NCBI GenBank assembly: GCA_903813345.2
Contig: CAIIXF020000007.1
Location: 9,057,730-9,121,729, forward strand
Reading direction: 5' to 3'
From: Owenia fusiformis
Lineage: Eukaryota > Annelida > Polychaeta > Sabellida > Oweniidae
Length of the DNA stretch: 64,000 nt
A model generated the notes under the pieces. That model was not told the DNA's origin. It made no database searches and worked only from the letters and a program-made list of their open reading frames with translations. Shown here in pieces: positions 11,492-46,017 of this stretch; positions within the stretch are counted from its first letter, which is position 1, and every line of letters begins with the position of its first letter. Made by a program: the position numbers and the translations under genes.

Positions 11492-14400
11492 CTGCACCAA
11501 ATAATGTAATACAAATTAAGCGCAATTTAGTATCTGGTATAGGTAACACTCAAACAAATGTCTGCTTTAATTATAAAATAGAAAACGCCAAATTTCCGAA
11601 TCTGACTAACGAGACTTGCACATATCGTTCGCATGCCCTTACCGATGTTTTCGGAGGATATGGTGTCCGTAAATTTTAGATGACATTATGTGTTTCTTGA
11701 GAAACAGAAAGGATAGCAACCCAGTGGTTTACATTGGTATTCATTTGTATTTACTTTAATTTTGGTATTTTTATAGATACGTAGATGTAGTTAAATAAAT
11801 CAAAACTCTTAATATTGAATTTATATGGTTTGTGTAAATCATATGGGTTTGATTTCAGATGTTACCGTTTGACGTCTACTCTGACTCGTTATTTCATTTT
11901 TTAGAACCGGTATGACAAATGACAAAATGTCAATGTGATGTGCATTTGATACCAAAAGTATTAATTACCCATTTTAATTTAGTTTTCAAATTGTCGTTCC
12001 AGAGAGATTGCCTGGAGCATATAAACGAGTTTCTTCTATTAGCCTCCTTTTTGAACTAACAGCCTTATTAACCTGACTCTGAAGTACCCTTTAATAACAA
12101 TCTCAAGTGGACTTAAGTCTATAATCAAAACTAACTTCCAACTGTCAAGGGATTAAGCATTGTCAAAGAATGGTAGAGATATTGACCTAATCCTAAGATT
12201 TAACGACCTTTTGATAGGAAACGTATTCCTCACTGACTTTCAGTTACGGGGTTATGACTTTAATATCCAGCATATTGCAATTGTTTTTAGTTTAATATCG
12301 CTATTTGGAGCTTGATCTATGCCATCCAACCAGAACAAATATATCGGGTTTCTATCAATAGCATTGCCATGACTAACGTCAAAGAATTGGCGAAGACGTT
12401 TCCGAAAATGCATCTTTCCATTGTATTCACTGATGGGCCTCGCTAACTAAGCCGAGCAAGTGCCCATACTCCCTAAACGATCACTGTGTACAGTACTGCA
12501 CGGATGTGAGGATTGTTGATATTTAAGTACCCCCTCATATGTTTCCATGACAACTTATTATGGACTCAGTTACCAAAAACATTTATCAAATTACAGAGGG
12601 GATCAAACGTTTTTAATTTTTTGTACATCCTTATTGCATATGTAAGCCGAGATTTCAAAAGAGTAGCTCTATTAAAATGACTTTTCAAGTGAGTTGAAAA
12701 CCCTCTTAGTCTATATTGGATCATAAAATCTGTTAACAGCTCAATTTGGGTATGAGGCAAGCATAGGCTGCCATTTAATATACTTTCTCATCCTGCTTTC
12801 TCATTATCAATTCAAGGATCAAAATAATTCTCTAATGTGGTTTACTCTGAATTTTCTCAAATCTTAACTTTGAATCAAATTATTTTATAATTGCCACTTG
12901 TAAAGTCACCCTAGGATATGTTTGTAATTCAATTGAATAAACAAATGGTCATGAATACATTTTGTAATTGAATTGAAAAGAAGAAAATGAACCCCTGAAT
13001 ACATACGACCATAATAATCATTATTATGTTTTAATGGCGTTTCTCAATATATTTAATTGTTTCTAAACCTTATGAAGAGCTGTATGCTACACTCTCCCCC
13101 TCTTAAAAATTCGTCCTGTACTTTCAATAAGATAATCTGTGTTTGAACTTTACAAGAGCAATTTTCTTTCAAGTATTCAATGAAATAAAAATCTAAGGGT
13201 GGTCGAGGTCTGATCTTTAAATTGCCCTTTCAAATGGTAGAAACATGCTATCAGAAATCTACATCTAGCAAGGCGAGTCTCTCAAGGCTGAAGATTAATA
13301 GTTAAACTGACATTAAAGAGACTGAGATTCATCTTTCTACTGATAGTAATAGTAGATAAGAAGACCAAGTAATTGGGACCAATAAAAAGTACAGCCCAGC
13401 TATTTACTGCTTCAGTAAATACCATGCTTTTATTGTGAAGATAAATTGATAATAAATGCGTTAAAGGGATGTATGCAAAATTATATAACATAGGCGTGTA
13501 TTCGTAACTAATGTTATCATTTAGAGAGTCTTTATGAATACTCATTAAATTAATTAATATTGCTAAAATTGGAATTGATAGTAAATGTTATTTTATGAAT
13601 TAAAATGTGAGTCGGAAAGGTTTCAAGGGTTTTTGTAATTTCTTTGTATGGCAGTCCCATTGGAATTCAGATGTCCAACGCTATGGAGATGAGAGACCAA
13701 TTTGCCTTCGTTGTCTCATCCCATTTGAGAGGTGAACTAAACCGGGACTCTAACAGTAATTAAAGTTTTAGTGCGTAAGTAAAAGTGACAAGATTTCTCT
13801 TCCGAAGGAGCTCTTATTATCCTCCAAAATAGGTTAACAATATCATCTTTCAGCGATTATTAAAACAAATGGAGGATTCCTGCAATGAGTTATAAGCGCT
13901 GTGTTATGAGATACATTGCATTTTAATCACAGTCAAAGGACACCGAAGCTCAATCATGGCTGAAATTATGCCACAAACGGCGGCACCAATGATGACTTAA
14001 TGGCGAATATCACACCTTTAAAGAGATCGTATCACATATGATATTAATTTTATATGGCCATCAGTTTAATATTTCACTCAATGCAACACCTCTCCTCCTA
14101 TTAAAAAAGTATTTGTCCACGCATTAGTTTTTTCATTTCTCGCCCATCATCCTTTCTCCTATCCCTAAAAACTCAATGGATTTTTGTTACGTTATTCGTC
14201 CGCTCACTCTGTTTCATTGGTAGTTTATGTTCTTATAGCACTACCGATTAAAGTTTACTTGGTATTGGGTTTCGATAAAACAAGTCACTAACAAGCTACC
14301 TGTTTCTAAGATACATCACGGTGTCTCTTTGCTACTCGCCGTGCTAGCTTCACCATACGAACAGAATGACATGGACCTCTAGGAACTCTACTAATGTTTG

Positions 14401-17332
14401 GTTTTTATTGAACGTCGATACATTGAGAGCGAAGAACATAGTCTAGAAAAGCTCAAATCTCACGTCTATCCATCCCCTAGAACAACATAGGGCAATAGTT
14501 TAAACATCTCTACTCGTTTAACTAGACGGCCCATCCAATTAAAGTAGTTCCACTAGCAGGGACTACGTGACAAACAGCCCGGGGATGTAATCACTTATAT
14601 AATTACAACAAATATAGATGTTTTTATTCAATCTTTAACCTGATGCCTGGAAGTTATTGCGTTGTCTTGAGCTTTCATTTTAGTGCTCTGAGGTACACGA
14701 GCTGACATTTGACGAGGGATTCCAAGTATGTAAGACATTGATTGAGCTTGACAGTGGAGTAGGCTATCAACATTGCGAAACTTCAGTGTCCAACAGTCCA
14801 ACTATATCTCCAATTGATATGATCATTAAATAAACGTATTCGTGCAACAACTATTTTCGACGTAATAGTTAAAGGGATAGCAACGAAAAGAGAATGTGAA
14901 ATGTTGCAATCAACCCGACATTTTTAAAAGTATGCCGATGTTCCACTTACGAGCTAATCGAGATATATGAGAAGATGTTATTGGGAATATAAAATGCAAA
15001 ATGTTTAAAATCTAAAAAGGAAAAAATATTTTTCGAAAATTGGCATTACATGTAATGTTGTGAGCAAGCATAGCCGTAAAATTGTGATAAAAACTTTTTG
15101 AGAAAGTATACTTTTATCAGGCTCAGTCAACTGTCTCAGGTTTTTGTTGCCACTTAAATGTAATATAGCCATCCTTCTTCAAAGGACTTCATTTATGCCT
15201 AAATTCATATGCCTAAATTATATACTTGTAAAATACCTTTGCACCAAGGATGTAATATAGCCCTTCCCTTAGTTTGACACTTTATACGGTACATCATCTT
15301 CACAATGTATTGAATTTATACACCATGGTAAAAGAGGATTGTGGAATTCAATTTTTCACCGATGACTGGTCAATCTATTTCTGCTTTACGTTGCCGTTGC
15401 ATCAACATACTGGTTATAAGATTTGAGATGCTAGCATTAAAAATTCAAAAAATCATAATATAGGAGACCAGTTATTGACATTATCATTGAAAGATCATTA
15501 GGGTGGATTACATGGCTGATCTGACATGCCATAGTGCTGTTGTAAACCTATATCAGTAATTAACCCCGCCTTTTCATTGTTTGTAGAATGTATAAGGATA
15601 AAATTAACCTGGCTGTTATTGTGTTTTCTCAAAGTCTCTGCTATTAAGTGGTTTATTTGAAAAGGTGTTGCTTTTGATAGGCTCCATATTTGTTTAGAGT
15701 TATCAGGCAAGCGGCTCATCAAGTAGATTGAACAATTCAGGAATGTACTTCGCTGCCTCGATGACTTAATTAACAGCCAGAGTGATGTCAGAATGTAATT
15801 AATTATGGTCATGGTATTGTTTCGCCTTTCCCATCGACCAAATGACACCATATCTGCCCCCTTAATCATAATTCTAGTAAATAAGAAAGCACAACGGGCA
15901 ATTTCTGATTAATCAGCGGAACCAATAATTAGCCAGTCTCTCTTTTTGTTCACCAAATGAAACCAACTTTGCATTTTCTCTCTGTTGTACATTGGGTCAT
16001 GATTGGTTGGAAGGATAGGGGTTACTTTCATTATGATTGGTTGTACTATGGAGGATAAAAGTTCATAGGTGGCTGTACCTATTTACTTTTCAATCTTTTG
16101 ATCAAGTTTTTTAAAACTCTTTACCATCCAGGGAGTATTGATATTTTTAAATACCTTAGCACATAAATCGCAAAACTCCTCAATACGTCAGATGGCGTCC
16201 AGGGGATGGCGTTTCATTTTAAAAGATCAAGTAGCAGGACTACCAATGTGAAATAAAGAAAGTGATACGCACAATAGCATTCAAGGTAAATCAAACTAAT
16301 ATGAGATTTCTAATATTGCGTCTCTCCAATGCGATAATAAATGCCCAAAATCTTGATTGGTAATAACTCTGGACTAGACTCATAGTTAACCCATATCATA
16401 TTGTCTGGTCTAACATGACCCTGGGACCATTTAATTTGATACTATCTTACAAAAAATGGATAAAACTGATAGACAATCCTATGCAATAGTTAAGGTGGAT
16501 AAAAAATCTTATTCTATTTAACCATTCTTTGGTTTCCCTTGCTCCCTATAATTCAACCGATATCAGTGTTTTTAGTATCTCTTAGGGCTTTGGTGGGCAC
16601 AAATGGTTTTAGATAAAATCGAAGAACCGAGATTTCAATTTGCTTCGTCTATCTATATTGACTCCTTTAAACGTGATTTCTTGTTTTAATGTGAATCAAC
16701 TCAGACTTTTGCTTTGAACATATTCGTAACTACTGGTCGAACAAACAACTTCTTGTGGGACATACGATCGATTTGATTTAAATAGGTGCTTTTACAATAT
16801 CAGTAAGTAGCTTTTTATTTTTGAAAGTGTCTGAACATGTAATAGAATCATTTGGAATCAATTCCAACGGAACAGCTCATTTAATTATATCTCAGCTGTA
16901 TCTCTCTCTAGGACCAAGAAAACAAGTTTTTGACCGTAGATGTGACTGCTTTTAAAATTTGTTTGTTTTAAATAACTTACTATAAATGTGGAATTAATAA
17001 GTATTCAATAAAAAAGATCATATGCGATTGCGATATCCTTTATCTCTATTCTTGGCGACCTTGACAAATATGTTCAGAAAACTAGATGATCTATAGATTT
17101 TTTTGCTTTTTAACGTAAGGATGACAGCCAGCCGAGTGTGTTTAAAATTTCTTGTTTCAAATATTAACATTTTACATTAAAGAGTTTTAAACAATTTGAT
17201 TTAATCTGGTTTATCATGTTTTAATAGTAAGTATTACAACAAATAAATCTTGAAACATCAGCATCTAGCAAATGTTCCCTATAATAACATTCTATTATTG
17301 ATATTTATACCCGATTATAAAGGATTGTAACA

Positions 17333-17343
17333 GCGCATGCGCA
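17333..17343. promoter_or_regulatory. NRF1-like palindrome upstream of PRDM14
   Basis: GCGCATGCGCA matches the known NRF1 consensus and lies about 170 bases before the PRDM14 ATG, in a locally GC/CpG-richer patch (17.33-17.60 kb) of otherwise AT-rich DNA. A weak TATATAT lies near 17399. Function as the promoter is inferred. Confidence 0.45.
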
Positions 17344-17445
17344 GCGAAGGCTCAACTCTCATGAAATCTGCCACAGAATGCTTCTGTCTTTGCGATCACT
17401 ATATATCTCGGTTTCTCCCTAACCACACGTCATCACAAATCCGCA

Positions 17446-17463
17446 ATGGAGCGCGGGGACTGA
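17446..17463 (+). promoter_or_regulatory. Short upstream reading frame in the PRDM14 leader
   Basis: ATG GAG CGC GGG GAC TGA encodes MERGD and stops 42 bases before the main ATG. If the transcript starts upstream, this frame could reduce or tune initiation at PRDM14. Its inclusion in the mRNA is not shown by the sequence alone. Confidence 0.3.
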
Positions 17464-17505
17464 ACTAACCACTAATCGAGGATTTAAAGAAGTGATCGTC
17501 TTAGA

Positions 17506-32964
<15,459 letters not shown>

Positions 32965-34093
32965 ACCGCCAGAACAATCAGTTGAGACATGATCCCGACG
33001 TCTTTAAACAAGTCATTTATTATCCATCCATAATCAAAAATCTCTAGTCATTGACGAGAAATGAAAGTTGGATCCACGGGAGCCATTCTTCTCAAACAAA
33101 GGATTATAAATCCTGTCAGTTTTTAAAATAACAATCACTATGATTTGAAAATTATCGAGTGATCGACGACTTAAAAAGTCTCCATGACAGTATAACAAAC
33201 CCGTGTATCTGTCTCGGCCGAAATATTCTTACCAAATTGTAAATATTTACTACAAGGTAATTATTATATATTGTATGACTGTGTATATAGAGACTGCATT
33301 AAATGCATATTATGGAATTAATTTATATAAAAATAAATATAGATATTTATTATCAAAACTATTGTTTTTGGTACACCATTCCGAGTATTTCGTTGGAGAA
33401 AATCTCGCAATTATATTTAAATTGAATAGTTCCAGGAAAAATGGAACTTTTACTCAGTTCTTATAATTCTGTGGGACAATTCTTGTAGAGAATTTAGTTT
33501 GTATAGTAAGCAACGAATTCGAAATAATAACAAGATCATGAATTTAACTAGAGAGATCTAGTATAGTAACATGTCAAAAGAGTCAAGTAACATAATCTAA
33601 ATATGTTTACACAAATGATCGTAAGTTGTCCATGTAGTTCACAAATTATGCAAGCATGACAGAAACAAGTGTATTTGAAACAACAGTGAGGAAATTGAAT
33701 TCTGATAACAAAGAGACACACCCTCACACCCAAACCAATGATCAAACGCAAAAAGAAACAAAATCACATAACGCCAAATTCGCAAGAAATTCGCCATTAT
33801 ATTTTTAAAAGTAACATTCTTCAATACTTCAATAATTCTAATTAATACGTCTTTATGATGTCCGATTGTAAGTTTTAGAATCATGCATATATTATATACA
33901 CAGAGTCCATGTACTAACTGATTGATATGAATAACAATTTTGTCTCACGATATTATCTTTTGGAACACTTTAAACTTTCGCTCAAAAGTGTTGAATATCA
34001 TAAACAAATGTTTAAATCTCACAAGTCGCACATGTACTGAGTTACACAAACATCAAGTTTAGAACAATTCACTGAAGTAAAAACTGTAGTGAA
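32965..34093. other. PRDM14 3' region and gap to amylase
   Basis: AT-rich sequence with no gene. It should hold the PRDM14 3' UTR and the amylase promoter. No clear TATA box was found just before the amylase ATG. Confidence 0.5.
33332..33337 (+). terminator. Candidate polyadenylation signal of PRDM14
   Basis: AATAAA lies 368 bases after the PRDM14 stop in AT-rich sequence. Other weaker signals are possible, so this is only a candidate. Confidence 0.35.
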
Positions 34094-40658
<6,565 letters not shown>

Positions 40659-41517
40659 TATGTACAGTATATGGAATACACAAAATGTTTACAGCTAACT
40701 GGTAATAATGTTGATTATTTCTTTAGAAATAATAACAGTCCCCTCCATATTTGATAAAAAACTAATTGTAATATTAAAGTTGTTTAGGGCCATAAATAAT
40801 TACTGTATTAAACAATAATTCAAAGTCGAATACAAAAATAGTAAACATTTAATTGCCATTATTATACTTATAGGTCCACCATTCGTTTTTCGATTCCATG
40901 ATCAAGGTATGCACGTTGAACAATTTAAAATTCTGGTGTACGTTTCAAACTGGAATATATTAGGTGATCTCTGTTCTGCAATGTCTGATGTGCAGTTTGA
41001 TATACCTGGAATTATATGGAACATTTTATTACATTTAAATAATTATAGAAAATGACTGCCAAGAATAAGAATGAATACTGTATAAATAAGTGAACAATTA
41101 ATACCCCATTTTTCAAGTGTAACTCTACAATGCACTTCGCAAACCATTCGATATAGACATCCTTAATACGGCCGCTGACTCCACGAACGTCTGGACAAAG
41201 AACAGGTTCCCCCACGCAGCCTGGAATCATTAATGGCAGACTGAGGAACTGTTGTTGGGAGAGACATAGAATTAATCTGGAAGAATTTAAAAATGTAATG
41301 CAAACGTTTAAAATGGGACGAGCAGAAATGTTGACGGCTATCAGATCAGCATGCTATGGTATGGTCATCCAAATAGAGTAAATATTTTACTTTTCAAACG
41401 ATGAATTATAACAACCAAGTATAACGATTATCGTTAGATGTTATCGTATGGTACAAATGCAGATGACAACTGCATAGCAATACGGTTGCTCGTACGTAGA
41501 TGTTTATACTGATATCA

Positions 41518-41908
41518 TTAACGAAGGAAGTTTTGATTAAAAATTTTCGACAAATTAGCTCGTGATAAAAATTCATTTGAAGATAAATAAATACCACTGG
41601 CTGACCACTCTGTCTTGTCGGAACATTTCTTTCCTCTTATTCCACGTGCTTCTTGAACAATGTCATTTAGAAATCCCTCAGAGGTTCCAGTGTATTGGCT
41701 TCTAGAATATACCAATGGATCATCAATGGCATTTACATGTTTATGATCATCATTTGAGGCAAGGTGTCTAGAACGCTATGGAATAAATTCAAGCTTAGTA
41801 ACTTTTTTCCAATTAGAATCTTGGATTTCCAAGGTATGCTGTGTTCGAAAAATCAAACTGGGAAACGAGTATGCCAATAAGTATGATTACAACATGTCCA
41901 AGGAACAT
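41518..41908 (-). pseudogene. Possible decayed type II membrane protein gene
   Basis: On the minus strand an ATG at 41908 opens a short frame with a strongly hydrophobic segment (HVVIILIGILVSQF). It is broken after 31 codons. A second frame then reads through one further stop into about 80 open codons of hydrophilic, protein-like sequence (SEGFLNDIVQEARGIRG) up to 41518. This resembles the anchor and stem of a Golgi enzyme. I cannot name the family, and chance remains possible. Confidence 0.2.
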
Positions 41909-42485
41909 AATATGACTCTGATATCGTATTCATTTCATGGACCTTGGGTAAGCTGGACCACGATGTACTATTGATGTGGTAAATCTATCGAGCATTCGTC
42001 ATAAAGCAAAAAAGGATGTAAGGAAGTTCAACTTATATATAGCTGTAATTGGGTCAGATGTTTGCCAAAGCTTCCACAAGTGTGATGTGTGATACAAGGC
42101 CTAATAGAACCAGGACGATGCCGATCAGCGTCCTCTGATACACCTTGATCGTGATTTTGAATCACTTTAAAAGGAGCACGTAGGTTATCGCAAACAATTT
42201 CACTATATGCATATTGCTTCAGCAATATGTTGATATCAATCAATATTTACAAGCTTCGTATCTGTCCTCAGAACGTAGTATTTGAGCGTGGTGACCAACG
42301 ATGACATATCACCATGTATTACCTTGACGGGTTACGCCACCTCTAAAACGAGGTTGGACTGCTAGTACTAAAAACAAACATACATTATTACCACCTTGCC
42401 GGGCCAGTTCTAGGGGTTTTAGTGCTAGTTTAGAAGGCGTTCATTTTACTATATCGACCTGAGAAATGTGTGACGTCATAGTGGT

Positions 42486-42523
42486 GGTCCATATGGACCG
42501 GTCTAGAATATATTCTGGACCGG
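42486..42523. repeat. Palindromes just outside the Harbinger-type element
   Basis: GGTCCATATGGACC (42486-42499) is a perfect palindrome, and 42498-42523 (CCGGTCTAGAAT...GGACCGG) is a near-perfect one of 26 bases overlapping it by two. Confidence 0.8.
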
Positions 42524-42891
42524 CAATTTTCCCCGGGAAATTAGATATCGTTGAATGCGTAAGATTTTCTTGCTGTTTCAGTCCAGAGCCCTCATTATCC
42601 GGTCAGCGCTAAATTAGCGTTGCGATTTGCGTTGCGCTTGCGAATCAACATTATTCGCAAGCGCAAATCATGGTTTGCGTCGTATTACGCGCTTCACGCA
42701 AACGCAGACGCAACGCAGACACAACAGTAATGCTAATCGCAAATAAATTGGAAACGCGGGAAATTTAAACTTAGAGCTCAAAATAGATTTATCGATTTTT
42801 TAACGTCTATGTATATGTTTACGCCAGTGCGGATGTGTCAATCCAATACTTGGACGTGTTATAGGTACATAAAGCTGGTTTGTAAAAACTT

Positions 42892-43230
42892 TTATTCCAT
42901 ACTTAGTAGTGTTATAGGTATATAACATGCGGGAATATAACTGATATGTGACGTGAGCGGGAGATATATATATCTCCCAATCAGCAGATCTACGACGTCA
43001 TAAATTCAGGGAGTAGATACTGAGCCAGGGGACTTTGCTATTATTCCTCACAATCTACTAAGTATAGAATAAATCAGTTATTAAATGCTCGATTTTTGAT
43101 ACAGGGTATATCCCTCGGTAAATACAATATATCAACCCTCGGTCCCTACGGTCCCTCGGGTTGATATATTGTACTTCCCTCAGATATACCCTGTATCAAA
43201 AACCTCCCATTAAATAACCTCTATATATTT
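42892..43230. repeat. Composite hairpin element, copy 1
   Basis: Block A (42892-42990) starts TTATTCCATACTTAGTAGTG and contains GGGAGATATATATATCTCCC. Block B (43045-43230) contains a 110-base hairpin at 43093-43202 with arms of about 50 bases around the loop TAC and the motif GGTCCCTCGGG. The same blocks in the same order recur at 58179-58690. Confidence 0.8.
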
Positions 43231-43247
43231 TCATCAGCGGTCAGATA

Positions 43248-43840
43248 TAGAGATTATCCTATATGAGGTTCAGGATATTGGGATTATCAGTCATTACGCG
43301 AACGTTACAAATTATGAACAAATATGCGAGCGGCGATTATGACGTAGCGGGCAGATATACTATATCTGCCCGCTCGAAGCGGGACGTAAAGCTATATCTG
43401 CCCGCTGATGAAAATATAAGATTTTACAAACTGGCTTTATGCACCTGTAACACGTCCAAGTATGGGATAAATAGCTATACGTCTCGCTCTGAGCGGGCAG
43501 ATATAGTATATCTGCCCGCTGACGTCATAACCGCCGTTCGCATATTGGTTCATTTGTGTAACATGCGCATAATTACTGTAAACGTTAATGGAGAAAAGGC
43601 AGACAATCGCGATCTGTTTGAAGGAAGGAAATGAGCGTATCCCTGTTAAACAAGGATTTCAGAAATAAATGTGGATGAATATCTGAAAATCAGGCTATTC
43701 TAAATGAATTCTTACGGTTGGTTGGACATTTTCTGAACTCCGGCCAATTGAACAGCGTGAACAAAATGACCAAGATTGGTATGGGATAAACAGATCATCC
43801 TATAGTTCAATATCCTGAACCTCATATAGGATAATCTCTA
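43248..43840. repeat. Nested hairpin element with 33-bp perfect ends
   Basis: 43248-43280 and 43808-43840 are exact inverted copies. Inside, arms of about 70 bases (about 43305-43375 and 43490-43561) pair again. Each arm carries the 29-base self-palindrome AGCGGGCAGATATA(C/G)TATA... at 43346-43374 and 43492-43520. The 123-codon open frame across this region is an artefact of the repeats. Confidence 0.85.
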
Positions 43841-44231
43841 TTTATCCCATGATACTACTAATTCCCGATGAATAACCGGGAATATTTTTGATATTGAGAA
43901 AAAATCGTATTGAAAATTTTTGCCAAACAAAGCTTCCTCTTTCAATCAGTTGGGTCGATATAGCATGCTAAAATGATGTTCTTATGTGAAAAACGAATTC
44001 CAGTTTTATCATCATCGCTCTGACACAGACAAAAATGCTTGAATTGCTGAATGTTTTTATGTTGATGTGTTTATGTTACACATGTACAATAATTTTTTTA
44101 TATTTAAAAATATCATAAAGCTAAGTCATATTTTCTTGATTAAATATACCATTTTTTCATAGAAAAATCTAACTAATGATTTTATGAAGACAGTTATGAA
44201 TATCATGGAATAAAAAGCTAATTTACTGGTC

Positions 44232-44370
44232 GGGATTAAATATGGGTTTATTCCTCATGACAATTTGATATTTCACATATTGTGAGGGACAATTTGGTAT
44301 TTCCCTCTGACCCTCCGGGCTCTCGGTAAATATCATATTGTCCATCATAATAAAACCCATATTGAATCCC
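44232..44370. repeat. Hairpin, 139 bases
   Basis: GGGATTAAATATGGGTTTAT pairs with its near reverse complement ending at 44370. The centre is the inverted pair CCCTC...GAGGG-type sequence around CCTCCGGG. It lies downstream of the second transposase piece on the same strand. Confidence 0.75.
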
Positions 44371-44556
44371 TCCCACTACATAACCTATATATATCTTGCG
44401 AAAATCTAGATCTGTCACTGGAAGGCAGCCCATCTTGAAAACAAGACACGGTGTCTTTGTAATTAGTCCGACTGATATAGCCTACCTAGAGAAAACCGCC
44501 GATACCTCAGCAACAATGTTCGAAACAGTAGGTTGGGATACCCCGAATATATAGGG

Positions 44557-44697
44557 GTTATGCACTGGGAGGTTTTGGATACAGGGAATATCCCGAGGGA
44601 TATACAATATATCTTCCCGAGGGACCGAAGGGACCGAGCGAAGATGTATTGTATATCCCAAGGGATATTCCATGTATCCAAACCGACCGTGCATAAC
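44557..44697. repeat. Hairpin inserted in the transposase, part 1
   Basis: GTTATGCAC ... GTGCATAAC ends enclose arms with GGTTTTGGATACAGGGA and TATCCC(G/A)AGGGATAT. The centre GGGACCGAAGGGACCGAGCG resembles the loop of the 43093-43202 hairpin. Confidence 0.8.
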
Positions 44698-44700
44698 TGG

Positions 44701-45034
44701 TGTATCTCATACTTGAGTGGGTTTAGGGTAGATATAACCTTTTCCACCTTTTTCAAATGACAAGATGTTTATATTTAACATTTTCGTAATATTCTTTTTG
44801 TTCAATACAATGAAATTGTAACATTTAAACTTAAAAAAATTAAATTTTAAAATTAAAAAATTAAAACTTTTGATATTTAAACTTTTAAAAAATTCCCGGG
44901 AGCGGGATGGATATATTATATCTGCCCGCATTTGGCCTGGAGCGGGACATATACAATATATCCTGCCCGCTCCTCAGATACGATATATATTCCCGGGTGA
45001 TATCTACCCCAAACCCACTCAAGTATGAGATACA
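44701..45034. repeat. Hairpin inserted in the transposase, part 2
   Basis: 35-base ends (44701-44735 and 45000-45034) are inverted with one mismatch and begin TGTATCTCATACTTGAGTGG. The interior has an AT-rich half and a half with CCCGGGAGCGGG...CCCGGG palindromic sequence. It abuts part 1. Confidence 0.8.
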
Positions 45035-45918
45035 TCTCCATTTATCATTTGCATACAACCTGTAGCATAAAATCGTAATGAAATGAATACTTTTAGCTGA
45101 CATGGAATTGCCTGAGGATTCCTTGTTCTTGACGCTAGATCCCCATCTAATATATTAATCAACTCAAGAATGAGTGGCCTCGGCATGCGATATCTGTTTA
45201 ATATCTCATCGTCAGTTATCTCTAACGGCTGACTCCTGTCTCTGAATAAGCGTAAACCTCTTCTATTGTGAACATCCTGGAATAATATGCGCCACATTTT
45301 CCAGCTTGATCGAACCCTAATATTTTAATTTTAGCAGACGATATTTGCGAAATGGAATTGCGATATTTATTATAGATTTCACAAAACCAAGGTAGCATAA
45401 TCGTGCACTTTCAGACTTGATTTTGATAAATTTTGGTTATTTGTGTCTCTAATGTTTTTCAACCTATTTTTAGTTGGATGTCTCAAAGGGCACTTCCTAG
45501 ATTTCTACAACGATACTGTTAATTTAAATAGGAAAACTATCAAGATTCTTGATGATATGTTTGCGATTTATATTGCGGCAGGGTCAGGGATGCCGCAAAT
45601 AAAGTGGAGTTTGCGACATAAAAATCAACTGATTTACGTGGACGCAACTGTGCGATGACTGCATAATACCAATTTGCGTGCGGTTAGCAGTGTATTTGCG
45701 ATGCGAAATGAAAATAGCGATGCGTCTACCGTGTAATAAGAAAACTGCGATTTGCGCTAAAGACGCAAAACGGCAATGAATTTGCGCTAGAGTGCCTTTG
45801 AGATGACCTCATAATAACGTTTTGCGTACGATTCGCTAAATATTTACGTTGCGATTGCGATTTGCGGTGCGTCGACCGGATAATGAGGCCTCGGGTCGTT
45901 AACGGTGGTAATAATACT

Positions 45919-46012
45919 AATAACGTCATTTCTGCGAGCAATATAGTGAAATATTGGACCTTGGGCCTTCGGTCCAATATTTCACTATATTGCCCTTAGA
46001 AATGACGTTATT
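45919..46012. repeat. Hairpin, 94 bases, with 42-base arms
   Basis: AATAACGTCATTTCTG... pairs with ...AGAAATGACGTTATT, continuing through CAATATAGTGAAATATTGG. The loop is about 10 bases. It lies between the Harbinger end and the large foldback. Confidence 0.85.
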
Positions 46013-46017
46013 TTACT

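Larger units (their letters stand above)
6771..17330. other. Intergenic, about 10.5 kb
   Basis: AT-rich sequence with no gene I can support. It contains a 17-base C run at 9998-10014. Short open frames here look like chance frames, except possibly the one listed at 11326-11491. Confidence 0.6.
44482..45297 (-). pseudogene. HARBI1-like transposase remnant split by an insertion
   Basis: Piece 1, 45297-45034 on the minus strand, encodes a HARBI1-like N-terminus (EILNRYRMPRPLILELINIL, then LKVFISLRFYATGCMQMING). Piece 2, about 44552-44482, encodes IFGVSQPTVSNIVAEVSAVF, the helix-turn-helix stretch that directly follows in Harbinger transposases. Between them sit about 480 bases of hairpin DNA. 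Joining GGA-GAT to ATA-TTC-GGG restores the expected order, so the break is an insertion. The catalytic DDE part is not found further on; piece 2 meets a stop after Arg. PIF/Harbinger transposases act with a Myb-like partner, which is not seen here. Confidence 0.75.
42586..45892. mobile_element. PIF/Harbinger-type transposon, about 3.3 kb, degraded
   Basis: 19-base inverted ends GAGCCCTCATTATCCGGTC (42586-42604) and GACCGGATAATGAGGCCTC (45874-45892) differ at one position. Both ends are followed by dense GCG-containing motifs (TTGCGATTTGCG and relatives) over several hundred bases. The interior holds HARBI1-like transposase pieces. No clean 3-bp target duplication is visible. Much of the interior is occupied by nested hairpin elements listed separately. 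Confidence 0.65.

Noticed and set aside
15498-15869. 123-codon minus-strand frame
   Set aside because: Protein-like in places, but no family recognised, no splice or promoter context, and the length is possible by chance in AT-rich DNA.
43263-43634. 123-codon plus-strand frame
   Set aside because: It lies wholly inside nested hairpins; both arms give mirrored sequence, so the open frame follows from the repeats.
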